Assembly: GCF_020379485.1 (NCBI RefSeq)
Contig: NC_063451.1
Location: 25,712,630 to 25,776,629 of the forward strand
Source: Brassica napus
Taxonomy: Eukaryota > Streptophyta > Magnoliopsida > Brassicales > Brassicaceae
Direction of reading: 5' to 3'
Length of the DNA stretch: 64,000 nucleotides
The position numbers and the translations under genes are program-made. Of the stretch, positions 51,690 through 61,770 are shown piece by piece. Within the stretch, counting starts at the first letter, position 1. Every line of letters starts with the position of its first letter. The notes under the pieces were generated by a model. That model had not been told where the DNA came from. It worked only from the letters and a program-made list of their open reading frames with translations, and made no database searches.

Positions 51690-52070
51690 ATGAAAGCTCT
51701 TCAATCCTCCTCCCTCCGCGCATCTCCGCTGAACCCACTCCGAACACCTTCGAATCGAAAATCCCATCAGATCACCAATGCAAGACTCACCAGAAGACGC
51801 TCCTTTATCTCCGCATCAGCCTCCGTCTCCGCTCCCAAACGCGACAGTGGCTATCCCCGGACGAGAAGCTGCTGTCCGGTGAGAGTGGAATCAGCTTGAT
51901 TGATCGGTTCGATGCTTCCAAGTTCCCGACCCGATTCGTTGGGCAGATCTGTGGGTTTAGCTCGGAGGGTTATATTGATGGCGTAGGCTTGATGATTGTT
52001 TGAAGTATTGCATTGTAGCTGGGAAGAAGGCTCTTGAAAGTTCTGGTCTTGGTGGTGATAAGCTTAGCAC
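51690..52070 (+). pseudogene. Fragment of plastid KAS I (3-oxoacyl-ACP synthase I)
   Basis: MKALQSSSLRASPLNPLRTP and SFISASASVSAPKRD are the transit-peptide region of crucifer KAS I. After a deletion of the segment that normally follows, with a frame change, the reading continues DEKLLSGESGISLIDRFDAS, KFPTRFVGQICGFSSEGYID and, in a further frame, LDDCLKYCIVAGKKALESSG to about 52068. Only about the first quarter of the enzyme is represented. The catalytic Cys-His-His part is absent, and two frame breaks make it non-functional. The intact enzyme elongates fatty acids in plastids. It lies about 95 bp beyond the right end of element A, inside the transposon-rich domain. Confidence 0.85.
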
Positions 52071-53210
52071 GACACTACTCTCTTAGATTAATCAAAGTTT
52101 AGAGCTTTGAGACTCATTCAGTTTAAAGTTTGTATCTTTGGTAATGAGGCTGGTTTATCGTTAAAGTTAATGTCTTTAGTCATGAGGTTTGGTTTATCTT
52201 TTCATGGGTTTAAACAAAGTTTTCAACTGAATCGCTCTGTCCCCGACGTCCTAGCTTCGCGGACCTTCATCTTTGATTCTCTAGGCTTCTGTTTAGTTGG
52301 GTATATGTGTTGGTAAATTTTGTGCGAGTGCTTGCTTCTCGGATTATCTGTAGTAGCGACGAGTATTGGTTTAAGGCTGGTCTCGTTGATTTGGTGGTGT
52401 TTCCTTGGTGTCTTCTGGTTAAGACTTCATTCCCCTCTCCGTCGGTCTTGGAGTATTGTTCTAGTCACATGTGTGGTGTCTCCAGATTCCTGTTGCTTCA
52501 TCTTTATCTTCGATGGGTATTGCTTTGTTGTTTCAAGCGTTTCTTGGCGACGTCTCTTGGAAAGGTTCTGGTTTGAGCAAGGGACTTCTCTGCAAGTTCA
52601 GGGGTTTTGGTTCTCGTCTTGCGGTTTCAGCCAAGTAACGAGTGGTTTTGTTGAATATGGGTTCTCGTCTTAAGGTATCTCTCCAGCTTTATGCTAGCTT
52701 CCGGCTTCTTTTGGTGTTGATGAAGGTGGACATTTGTGCTAGCTTCATGGTGGCGTTGATAATGTGATAGTGGTGGAGATGATTCTAGGTGAAAGTGGAC
52801 ATTTGTGCTAGCTTCATGGTGGCGTCCTACAAAATACAGGACGACACATGTCGGTGGTCTATTGTTTTTTGAAAGTAATTTTTTTCTATAATTACTATGT
52901 GATCTTATGATAGTTCTAAACATTAAACATAATTTGATCTCTCTTGAACTCAAGACTGGTTTCATATGTATAACTCAAAACTCTCTTGCTCGAAAAAAGA
53001 AGTGGTGCTACTAACGTTTTTTCTTTTGAACACAATGGTGCTACACAAATGTCCACCTTTTGTTTGATCATTCTATCTTTGTTTTGATGGGATGATGGTG
53101 TGTACTAAACTTGTTCACCTTTTGTGGATAAATCAAATTCACAGATGATAAAAAAAAAAAAACAAAGTTCTCAACTTGTTGGTGTTCTTGTAGGTTTTTT
53201 TTTTAAGAAC
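52071..53210. other. Unassigned region after the KAS I fragment
   Basis: No protein family is recognised in the open frames between 52107 and 52965. At 52725 and 52794 the string GTGGACATTTGTGCTAGCTT occurs twice. At 53190-53240 the sequence TTTTTTTTAAGAACCCCTAAA followed by CTTCCATTGGAACAC resembles the right terminus of Harbinger-type elements in this window. Confidence 0.4.
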
Positions 53211-53359
53211 CCCTAAATTAGAGACTTCCATTGGAACACAAAAATGTTGGTGTCTCTTAACCTATGTTACATGGAAATGGAAGTGGGTACGTGGAAGCGG
53301 AAGCGCAAGGAAGCGCAAATACTAAAAAATCATTAAGAGACCCAAAGTGGGTTTTTGGG

Positions 53360-53558
53360 TTAATGATGCTCCTAGGGGAATATAAGAAACTGTTTCTTAA
53401 TTTTTAACTAAAAAGTTAAGAAACTGTTTCTTAAGTAGTACTCTAAGAAACAATTTCCTAACTTTTTAGTTAAAAATTAAGAAACAGTTTCTATATTTCT
53501 CTAAGAACTCCGCCCTAAGAAACCCTGGATAATGATGCTACCCTGGATAATGATGCTC
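53360..53558. mobile_element. Harbinger-like MITE
   Basis: AATGATGCTCCTAGG at the left and GATAATGATGCTC at the right are inverted-type ends. Inside, AAGAAACTGTTTCTTAATTT and AAATTAAGAAACAGTTTC form a strong inverted pair. The right side contains CCCTGGATAATGATGCT twice in tandem. Confidence 0.6.
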
Positions 53559-53561
53559 TAA

Positions 53562-53842
53562 GAGCATGATTAACGATGAGATGGGTATGCACGGTTTCAT
53601 AGGAAAGTTTTTTTTGTTTTTTTGTTCTTTTTTTGTCTGACAAAAAATAAAAGATTAAAAGGCGAGCCAATCGCGGATCACCACGTGTAAGTAGAACCCG
53701 CGAACAGTGCAAGAAACAAGTGAAGGTCGGTCCTTATATCACAACCTTAGGGACCCGGTTTTTAAAAATTAGTGGGACCCACCCAATATTTTATTATTTT
53801 TTGCTAAGGACCCTATTGCTAAGACCCCCATTAATGATGGTC
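53562..53842. mobile_element. Harbinger-like MITE, 281 bp
   Basis: GAGCATGATTAACGATG at the left and CATTAATGATGGTC at the right, complemented GACCATCATTAATG, are flanked on both sides by TAA (53559-53561, 53843-53845). There is no coding capacity. Confidence 0.7.
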
Positions 53843-54058
53843 TAAGAGCAAGTCCATTGGTTAGAGACCTTAGAGCATCCGCATCGCGGTTAATTTGGGC
53901 CGTCTCTTTATTTTTTTTTGATTAAAAAAATATAAAAAAGGAAGAAAGGGAGGAGACGAGTGCTACGTTGGCTCGTGAAGAAACGTCTGTTGGTGGACGC
54001 GTGTCAACAAGGGAGTAGGTGGAAGTTCGGTTTCGCGTTAAACGCGTTTGAAACTTGA

Positions 54059-54082
54059 CTCTCTCTCTCTCTCTCTCTCTCG
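54059..54082 (+). repeat. (CT)n microsatellite
   Basis: A CT run in the leader of element B, with a second shorter run at 54121-54139. Spurious frames arise here. Confidence 0.8.
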
Positions 54083-55103
54083 ATCGAATCCTCTCGGCTT
54101 GGCGATTTCTATGGCAAATCTGTCTCTCTCTCTCTCTCAAATCCTCGCGACTCGTTCTGATCGGTTGTTATGTGTTGGTTCTCGTCGAATCTGGGGCACG
54201 ATGGGTCTCCTCGACGGCGAAGGAGCTTTCCCGCGGTGGCTCGGCTCTAATCGAAAGGTAGTGATAGGAGATCATATTGTTTTTGATCATGCATGTGATC
54301 GATTATTGTTTAACTTGTTCTGATCGGCTTATTTACTTTATATTTTATTTGTTCGGTTCGAATTGGCGAGTTATGTGGCGACGGAGCTCTCCTCGACAAG
54401 GCCGTCTCTGTCCTCGTCAGCGACAGAGCTCTCCTCGACGGCACCGTCTCTGTCCTCGACGGTGATGAAGCTGTCTCTCGGTGGTGACATAGCTCTCTCA
54501 CTTTTCTTCTCCTCGAATCAAAGGTCAAGTTTCTGTTGTTCCTCAAAGTCTTAAATATTTTAAATTTTCATGGATCAAATTGAATTTATTAGTAAGACTG
54601 ATTCAATATAGATGGATTGATCTAACTTGATTTGTTAAAAGTTACTGATGAAATCGTTTTTAATAAGTTCTGAGTAGTACTTTGCTTGTTTGTGTTCCTC
54701 AAAGTCATTGATGAAGTTTTTACGTCTTCTTTGTGTGTTTGTGTCAGAGTGCGTGGCTCGAAGGTACAAGAAGAAGGAACCGCGAACTAGAGGAGTGCAA
54801 AGCAGAGCAATACAGGTAAATGTCTACTCCTTTCGAATTTATTGAGTGCTTTAATGTTGAGTTAGGTAGTTAATGGTTGGGTTAGTAATAAATAGGTGTA
54901 ATGGCTAGGTTGATGGTTAGATAGAAAACGTGATGAAGTGTGATGAATGTGTTTGGTTGATGTCAAGTCCATTTAATAGTTTCTTCCCTTTAAAATAGCG
55001 TTCTTTGCTTTCTCTCTTCTGGCATCAACATTGCTTCTTCTTGTCTTCCTTCTATCTGTTGTACTCTCTTCTTTTTTCCTTTCTTTCTGTGACATTCTTG
55101 GGG

Positions 55104-55916
55104 ATGGATTCCAATCCATACCGGCATGGTAGTAACTTTGTTGATCTCCTTACGAGTCAACAAAGCGTCTTTAGTTTAGTTGAAGAAACTGTCCCTGAAG
55201 ACACTCCTGCTGAGCGTAAGGAACGCCGGATGTGGACGCCTATAGAAGATATGGTGCTCATCAGCTCCTGGCTCAACACAAGCAAGGATCCAGTAGTGGG
55301 AAATGAGCAACGGTCTGGGGCATTCTGGAATAGGATCGCCGCTTACTTTGCGGCAAGTCCCAATGTTGCAGCCACTGAACACCGAGAATCAACTCATTGC
55401 AAGCAGCGTTGGCACAAGATCAATGATCAAGTCAACAAGTTCTGTGGGGCTTTCGAAGCAGCAACCAGAGAGAAGACAAGTGGGAAAAATGAGAATGATG
55501 TTCTCAACAGAGCTCATGAAATCTTCTTCACCAACCACCGAAAAAAATTTATTCTTAAGCACGCTTGGAAGGAGCTTCGGAATGATCAAAAATGCTGTGC
55601 CACTGCTACATCTAAAAACGAAGGAAGCGGTAAAAGGAGGAAGTTAGACGAGGGTTCACAGTCTGAGACTTCACACGCTGTTGAGGAGGAGCGCCCCTCG
55701 GGTGTTAAGGCAGCAAAAGGGAAGAACAAGAATGTCAAGTGGGAGGAAAGGCTGTCACAGTTTCAGACTATGTGGGAAATAAAACAAAAAGACTTGGTCT
55801 CCAAGGACAGGCTATCAAGAAATCGGATACTTGACCGTTTACTTGCAAAGCAAGAGCCCTTAGATGAGGTCGAAAATGCTGTTGTGAAAAAGCTCCTAGC
55901 TGAGTTGTTGAACTAG
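55104..55916 (+). CDS. Harbinger Myb/SANT-like protein (ORF1 of element B)
   Basis: I chose the ATG at 55104 (MDSNPYRHGSNFVDLLTSQQ, 270 residues). The frame is open further upstream to 55005, but that part is a hydrophobic, T-rich, untranslated-looking stretch. The Myb/trihelix domain contains RRMWTPIEDMVLISSWLNTS, NEQRSGAFWNRIAAYFA, CKQRWHKINDQVNKFCGAF and FILKHAWKELRNDQKC. A basic segment GKRRKLDEG and a C-terminal helix ending RLLAKQEPLDEVENAVVKKL follow. It has the same layout as the protein at 48288-49106 but is clearly diverged. Expected role: end-binding partner of the transposase. A separate upstream exon at about 54748-54813 (WLEGTRRRNRELEECKAEQY) may be part of a spliced leader. Confidence 0.85.
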   Translation: MDSNPYRHGSNFVDLLTSQQSVFSLVEETVPEDTPAERKERRMWTPIEDMVLISSWLNTSKDPVVGNEQRSGAFWNRIAAYFAASPNVAATEHRESTHCKQRWHKINDQVNKFCGAFEAATREKTSGKNENDVLNRAHEIFFTNHRKKFILKHAWKELRNDQKCCATATSKNEGSGKRRKLDEGSQSETSHAVEEERPSGVKAAKGKNKNVKWEERLSQFQTMWEIKQKDLVSKDRLSRNRILDRLLAKQEPLDEVENAVVKKLLAELLN

Positions 55917-56589
55917 TTTAAGTATGAGTTTAAGAGTTTGTGTTGAACTAGCTTAGTTGAACTAGTTTAAGTATGGGTTTAAGTCTTTGTTCACGTTGAT
56001 TTTATCTTGTTGTTGTTCCTCTGTTGTATGTTGGTAATGTGATAATATAAAAACGTGTTGTTCCTCTGTTGTATGTTGGTAACGTGATAATATAAAAACG
56101 TGTTGTTGTTTCACTTGTTGTTGTTGTTTCACGTGAATTTATGATGTTCTTTCTTTCTTGGCAGATTAGAGCATGGAGTCACGGAGGGTGAGTGAAGAGA
56201 AGACAAGAGAGATAGTGAGTCACGGACACACATAGTGAGTCACGGACACACATGTGAAGACAAGAGAGTTCGTAGAGAGTTGTATCACATTTTGTCTTGT
56301 ATTATTTTGTAGCATAACTCATGTCACGGACACAAGTTTTCAAAGGGTGTATAAATGAAACTTTATAAACACAAGTTCTCAAGTTATTTCAAACTTCCAT
56401 ATCAAGTCCACTTATCTCTCTCAAGTTATTTCAAACTTCTTCTATCTCTTTTATAAACACTTAATCACTTTCTTCCTTCACAAGTTCTTCTAAATCTCTC
56501 ACTTTATAAACACTTCAACACTTAATCAATTTCTTCCTTCACGTTAAACTCTTAATCACTCTCTATATAAACTCTTTTTAATCACATTA

Positions 56590-57918
56590 ATGGCTTCTTC
56601 TTCTTCTCACAACACTTTCGATGACGCTTTTGATGATACATTTGATGATACATTTGATGAGCTATTTGATCAACATTTTGATCAAGCATTTGAGGATTTT
56701 ACCATTCAAGAAAATCAAGAAGAACGAAGAAAAAAAAGAAAAAAACGAGCTTATATTGAAAGACATCGTGAAGAAGGGCATAATCGTTTATGGAACGATT
56801 ATTTCAGTCAAACTCCAACGTATCCTCCTTTATTATTCCGGCGACGTTTTAGAATGAACAAGCCATTGTTCATGAACATTGTGGATCGACTCTCCAACGA
56901 AGTTCAATATTTTCGGGAAACAAAAGATGGTCTCGGAAGGAACAGTCTCTCTCCACTTCAAAAGTGTACCGCCGCCATTCGTGTCTTGGCATATGGTTCT
57001 ACAGCTGATACCGTCGACGAATACCTCTGGCTCGGTGAAACAACAACTCGGTTATGTGTAGAAAATTTTGTGGAAGGAATAATAAATTTGTTCGGCGAAG
57101 AATACCTAAGAAAACCAACACCAGCTGATCTTCAACGTCTACTTGATATTGGAGAGTATCGTGGCTTTCCCGGGATGATAGGAAGCATCGATTGCATGCA
57201 TTGGGAGTGGAAGAATTGTCCCACCGCTTGGAAAGGGCAATATGCTCGTGGTTCGGGTAAACCAACAATCGTTTTAGAGGCGGTTGCTTCATATGATCTC
57301 TGGATATGGCATGCGTTTTTTGGACCTCCAGGTACATTAAATGATATCAATGTTCTTGATCGTTCACCAGTTTTTGATGACATAATAAATGGTCAAGCTC
57401 CGAAAGTCACTTTCTCTGTCAACGGACATCAGTATAATATGGCTTACTATCTCACTGATGGTATTTATCCGAAATGGTCAACTTTTATCCAATCTATTCG
57501 TATACCACAAGGGCCGCAAGCAGTTTTATTTGCTCAGCATCAAGAAGCTGCCCGAAAAGATGCAGAGCGGGCTTTTGGAGTCTTGCAAGCTCGCTTTGGC
57601 ATTGTTAAAAATCCAGCGAGGAGTTGGGATAAAGTCAAAATTGGGAAGATTATGAGAGCATGTATCATACTCCATAATATGATCGTCGAAAACGAAAGAG
57701 ACGGTTACACTCAATTTGATGTTCGAGGGTTCCAACAAGGAGAAGACCAAGGAAGTTCACATGTTGATCTCACGTATTCTACAGATATCCCTTCAAATAT
57801 CGCAAATATGATGGGTGTTCGAACAAGAATTCGTGATACACAAAAGCATCAACAACTGAAAGATGATTTGGTTGAACACATATGGCGTAGATTTGGAGGT
57901 GGTGAATACAACAATTGA
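56590..57918 (+). CDS. PIF/Harbinger DDE transposase (ORF2 of element B)
   Basis: Single open frame of 442 residues. The N-terminus has an unusual Asp/Phe-rich run of FDDTFDDTFDELFDQHFDQA (about 14-33) not present in the element A protein. Conserved core: RAYIERHREEGHNRLWNDYF, then the catalytic Asp in GSIDCMHWEWKN (D201), Asp in GPPGTLNDINVLDRSP (D252) and Glu in RKDAERAFGVLQARF (E326). The C-terminal KIMRACIILHNMIVENERDG matches element A. No lesion is seen. It is transcribed in the same direction as its Myb-like partner 670 bp upstream. Confidence 0.92.
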   Translation: MASSSSHNTFDDAFDDTFDDTFDELFDQHFDQAFEDFTIQENQEERRKKRKKRAYIERHREEGHNRLWNDYFSQTPTYPPLLFRRRFRMNKPLFMNIVDRLSNEVQYFRETKDGLGRNSLSPLQKCTAAIRVLAYGSTADTVDEYLWLGETTTRLCVENFVEGIINLFGEEYLRKPTPADLQRLLDIGEYRGFPGMIGSIDCMHWEWKNCPTAWKGQYARGSGKPTIVLEAVASYDLWIWHAFFGPPGTLNDINVLDRSPVFDDIINGQAPKVTFSVNGHQYNMAYYLTDGIYPKWSTFIQSIRIPQGPQAVLFAQHQEAARKDAERAFGVLQARFGIVKNPARSWDKVKIGKIMRACIILHNMIVENERDGYTQFDVRGFQQGEDQGSSHVDLTYSTDIPSNIANMMGVRTRIRDTQKHQQLKDDLVEHIWRRFGGGEYNN

Positions 57919-58802
57919 TCTCTGATGCTTATTTCAAATAATTCTCGTTCATTTTAATAATCTTTGTTTTCATGTTTTTAATTTAAAATCTATGTTTAAT
58001 ATGTTGTCTTTTATTTACTAATAAATATAAGTTTTTAAATAAATATTCAATATTATTTAATTTTCGAGAACTCCAAAGCAAGAGACTTGCAATGCAGACA
58101 TTAAAATCTCAAGGTTCTTGACAAAGTTTCTTTAACACCTTTATGTCTTAAATATTATTAATTTTATCTCAAAAGACCCTTAATAGGGTTATGGGATAAA
58201 AATGCTCTTAATGGGTTCTAATGAATAAATTAGTAGTTAATTTTGTGATTTGAAAAGTTTAGAATATTTGTTACTCTAATTAATTTTCTGATCTTCCAAT
58301 GGGAAAACCTCATTGAGGTTCTTAAATTTTTTTTTTTTAGCTGATAAGAAGAAGGAAGAAGAAAGAGGTCCACGAGAGAGAGAGGGGACATGAAGCTCTC
58401 TTCTATACATCAAAGCTGGTTTGGTCTGAAAAATTAATGTTGGCGTACTGCCCTGCAGCCCACGCAGCCTACACAGAAGATAGAATATGTTTCAAAATAA
58501 GCTTGACAAGTTACGACATCCATGTGATGAAACCAATATCTCACAGCCACCTAGAAAGGTAAGGATGACAAAAAATAGTTAACAACATCTAAACAGGCAT
58601 ATCCTACCCCCCAAAAGGCATCCATCAAGAAACATAAGAGGATAGTGATTCAGTCACAGTGATCACGAAGTAGTAGTAGAGAAATTCAAGCATTTAGAGA
58701 CAAAGATGAATCAATTGACAAGGTATGATTTTCATAACAGAAACGAATGAGAAGGGGGACTAAACAAATGCATAAATAAAAATGAATAGAGGTATTATTT
58801 TC

Positions 58803-59495
58803 TTAACAGAAACGAATGAGAAGGGGGTCTGAACAACCAAAAGCAGTAACTAAAACCTTGGCTCTAAGATGACCAGCTGGGCTGCTGAATTCAGGAAAAA
58901 CATGTTGCACTAGCATATTCTCCAGCTCGGATTTGTAGGGTTCAGTTTGCCTAAGTTTATCACAAAGTGTCCCAAAAGCAAGCAGAGCAACATCCTTTTG
59001 GCGATAGGGCTTCTGTTCTAGAGGTGCTTCACCATATCTAAACCACAGAAACAAAGTAATTATATCATGTCGCAATTGTATAATTAGATCCTTCTCTATA
59101 TTTGTAGTTACAGCTTGAGGGTACCTATTAAATATGCCCACGATGAACTGTATGAATTTGGGGAAGTTGCCTTTTCCACGCTTTCTGACCAGCTCAGTCA
59201 CAAAGTCCATAGATGCAGTCTTGGAACTGTACAGATCTTCAATTATATCTTTAGAGCAAGTAATGTTACTATTTAAAAACATGTTTTATGATCATCAAAA
59301 TTAGACAACGAAGACTTCAAAGACATACCATAACCCTTCCTCACATACTCATGCGGGTCTTCATCCCAAAGTACTTGGTCATCATTATTGAAGCACATTA
59401 GAGGGAAAATGATCTCAAATAGTAGAACATCTAAGGTGGGGCTGCAGTAAGGTGTACATGCTATTCTTCGGGTTACTGCATAGAGACACAACAAG
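58803..59495 (-). pseudogene. Fragment of an importin-beta family gene (SAD2/importin-7 type)
   Basis: Two segments read like the middle of plant SAD2/IPO7-type nuclear import receptors. At about 59330-59470 there is [20 protein letters not shown] with [15 protein letters not shown]. At 58850-59250 there are [57 protein letters not shown] and [20 protein letters not shown]. The frame between the two pieces is disturbed, and the fragment ends after HLRAKVLV in unrelated sequence. The N-terminal Ran-binding region and the C-terminal repeats are missing. Just below it ACAGAAACGAATGAGAAGGG occurs twice (58738, 58809). Confidence 0.85.
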
Positions 59496-59662
59496 TCAAT
59501 AAGAAACAGATAAAGCCTTTATCAGTTTTCAATAGAAACTGCAACTAGAAATTTTACCCAAGCCTCTATCTGTGGCTGTGATTACGGTTGTGAGAAGAGG
59601 TATATATAGATCATCTTCTCCAATTGAATGAGAGATCGAGATCATCTCCACAAAGTCGCGCT

Positions 59663-59693
59663 TTCTCTCTCTCTCTCTCTTTCTCTCTCTCTG
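59663..59693 (+). repeat. (CT)n microsatellite
   Basis: A CT run just upstream of the Pol II subunit fragment, probably part of its captured leader. Confidence 0.75.
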
Positions 59694-59729
59694 CTCTGTT
59701 CTTCAATCTTCAACGGGAGGAGATCAAAG

Positions 59730-59945
59730 ATGGAGTACGAACAGGACCAGCCTTACATTGATCACGACGAGGAGATTACACAGGAGGACGCATGGACCGT
59801 TATATCAGCCTACTTCGTAGAGAAAGGTCTAGTTCGTCAGCAGATCGATTCGTTCGATATCGTCGACGAGTCGTCTGATATCGAGATCCAACCTGAGTCC
59901 CAGCACAATCCTAGCCACCAATCTGATTTCGCCGAGGTTCTCTAG
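59730..59945 (+). pseudogene. NRPB2: First-exon fragment of RNA polymerase II second-largest subunit (NRPB2)
   Basis: The frame from the ATG at 59730 reads [60 protein letters not shown] and PSHQSDFAE. This is the N-terminus of plant NRPB2, with about ten codons missing between SFD and IVDES. After GAG at 59938 the sequence continues as GTTCTCTAG, so an exon-intron border appears to have been carried along, arguing for DNA-level rather than mRNA-level copying. The fragment is about 70 codons of a subunit of about 1,200 residues and cannot have polymerase function. It is divergent from, and about 230 bp away from, the importin fragment. Confidence 0.88.
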
Positions 59946-60200
59946 CTGCTACGGATTTGGAGAAGGAGAGCAAGACGAAAGATTTCTCAGACAGAAAAGA
60001 AAAGCATCGAGGACGAGGGAGAAAAGAGAGAAAAGAGAGACGACCAATACCAACATGACACACGTATGGAGTTTTTTAGCAGTTCCAAAACCTCTTTGCT
60101 AAGAAGCGGTTCTATAGTTTTATCTCTTTTTATGTTTTTTTTTTTTTTAATTTTTTTTTTAAGAACCCTTTACTAAAGCTTCTCCACAAAGGTGGTCTAA

Positions 60201-60960
60201 GAATCTCCAATAAACATGGCCTCAAGCCAACTCTTAAAGTCGGATCTTTGAGTAATTCTTAAGAAGACAAATGGGCTTTCGTGTGTATTGGCTTAGCATA
60301 CGTTTTTGGTTATTTAAGCTCATCGGCAAAGCCCAGTATAGTGTTCAAATGTTATTGGGCCTCAGTTGCATACTAACGTAAAGCTAATAATACAAACAGT
60401 CAGGATAAGAAGATGATGCTACTTCAGAGTGCGATAAGGTTAAATGTTGGCACCCTCTTGGTATTTACTTTAGTGCAGGGGTGGCTCTTGCGGATATTAA
60501 GCACCTATAGGAATGCTAGCAAATCCAATATTTTTGAGATGCAATGATACTTTCGAATTATCAGTAATTATTTTATGGTGTTGTCAAATCTGCAAAATAA
60601 TTGAATTTTTTCCTCGAATTTTTTTGTTTGTTTTTGACACATCAATTTAAAAACAGACACCGTTAATCCATTCACAAGTTCATAACTAAAATTTGAGGTG
60701 GATAGAATTGTAAAATTAAATAATATAATTTATTATTGATTTATTGTGTTTTTTAATGGCTCATAAAAAATTATACTACACTTAAATTGATCTCAAATAT
60801 AAATATATTCTATCTAAATTTTATGATATGTATATAAATTAACTAATTTTTATAGCAATAAAATTATAGAAAATATCTTTTAGTTTGGACTTTATAAACT
60901 TTATGGATTTCACTTCAGATTTTAGCAGTGCCTAATAGCTAGTTCGCAAGATAAAAAAAG
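60201..60960. other. Intergenic spacer
   Basis: No gene or repeat border is recognised. Confidence 0.4.
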
Positions 60961-61770
60961 CTTCTCTATCTCTTCTTCGTTTTCTCCTCAAAATCTTTCA
61001 CGAAAAAGAAGAAGAGATGAAGCTTTTGTCTGTCGCCGTTCTTCTTCGGTGACTGGTGACTCCGGTATATCTTGGTCGGTTTGACAAGTATATCCGGCCT
61101 CTGTTTCTGGCGGCTCGCGTTCACCTTGACAGAGCTGTCCGGCTTTGTTTCCGCGTTGCGCTCTTCTCGATGGCGACGGCGGCTTCTCACCGGGATTCCC
61201 GGTTATCGTTGATTGACGCTTCCGTTTGTTACTCGATCAACCGTCTCTCTTCTCACATCTCTGTTTGATGTTGGGTGGATTGTAGATGACTGAATTATCT
61301 TTGAAGTGTCGATCTGGTGTGCGGCTAGGATATTTGGGAAGATAGCTCTGAGTGAGGTTTTCTTCATCATCCGTTTGATAGATTTCCGGTGGTTTACCGG
61401 AATCAGTTGAAAGACTTCCCCGTCGGTGGAGATTGGTGGTGGGTTCTCCGTAAAGCAACACGTGTCTTCGGCAGTTCGAGTTTTGACGCGTGAATCGTCT
61501 CCGGTGAATGGAAAGCTCCGGCTTGAATCTCACGGCGGTGGTTTGGAGGAGGTGTTTGCTGTTCTTGACGCGTGTCGATTCTATTTTTTCTTCTCAATAC
61601 ACGTGGATAAGAAAATGGCGGTGCTGGAACCACTTTCTTACTTGGGTGGTTTAGTTGTTGGACCATGTATAGGTCTAGGGTTGTTATGTTGCCTTGTCTA
61701 CGGGCCTTTCGTTTTCCCAAAAACTTGTTTTGGGCTGTTGTAACTTTTTTGGTCTTGTAATAAAATACCA
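60961..61770 (+). other. Unassigned GC-richer region with coding-like composition
   Basis: Open frames on both strands (plus 61056-61268 and 61426-61743; minus 61403-61720) coincide with a GC content above the surroundings. The plus strand has GATGGCGACGGCGGCTTCTC-like sequence and ends with LSYLGGLVVGPCIGLGLLCC, a hydrophobic run. A CTTGTAATAAAATACC-type end follows, suggesting a polyadenylated transcript. I recognise no family. It could be the decayed 3' part of a gene or retroelement. Confidence 0.3.

Larger units (their letters stand above)
53873..58207 (+). mobile_element. PIF/Harbinger transposon B, apparently complete (about 4,335 bp)
   Basis: The left end GAGCATCCGCATCGCGG is preceded by TTA (53870-53872). 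The right end GGGATAAAAATGCTC is followed by TTA (58208-58210). The termini match well only over the first six bases (GAGCAT), so the left border is less certain than in element A. The element carries its own Myb/SANT-like ORF and DDE transposase, both open and clearly diverged from those of A, so these are two separate lineages, not a recent duplication. Confidence 0.75.
58290..60197. mobile_element. Candidate Harbinger-type element carrying captured host exons
   Basis: The left end GATCTTCCAATGGG, continuing to GAGGTTCTTAAATTTTTTTT, is mirrored at the right: complement GACCACCTTTGTGGAG, continuing to AAGGGTTCTTAAAAAAAAAA. TAA follows on the right (60198-60200), but the left flank lacks a matching TWA. 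Between the ends lie an importin-like fragment on the minus strand and a Pol II subunit exon on the plus strand, back to back. No transposase is present. The structure fits a Pack-type non-autonomous element mobilised by a Harbinger transposase, though the ends are diverged. Confidence 0.5.

Noticed and set aside
55005..55103. Upstream ATG for the element B Myb-like protein
   Set aside because: The extra 33 residues are a T-rich, hydrophobic stretch unlike element A's protein. The ATG at 55104 gives matching N-termini.
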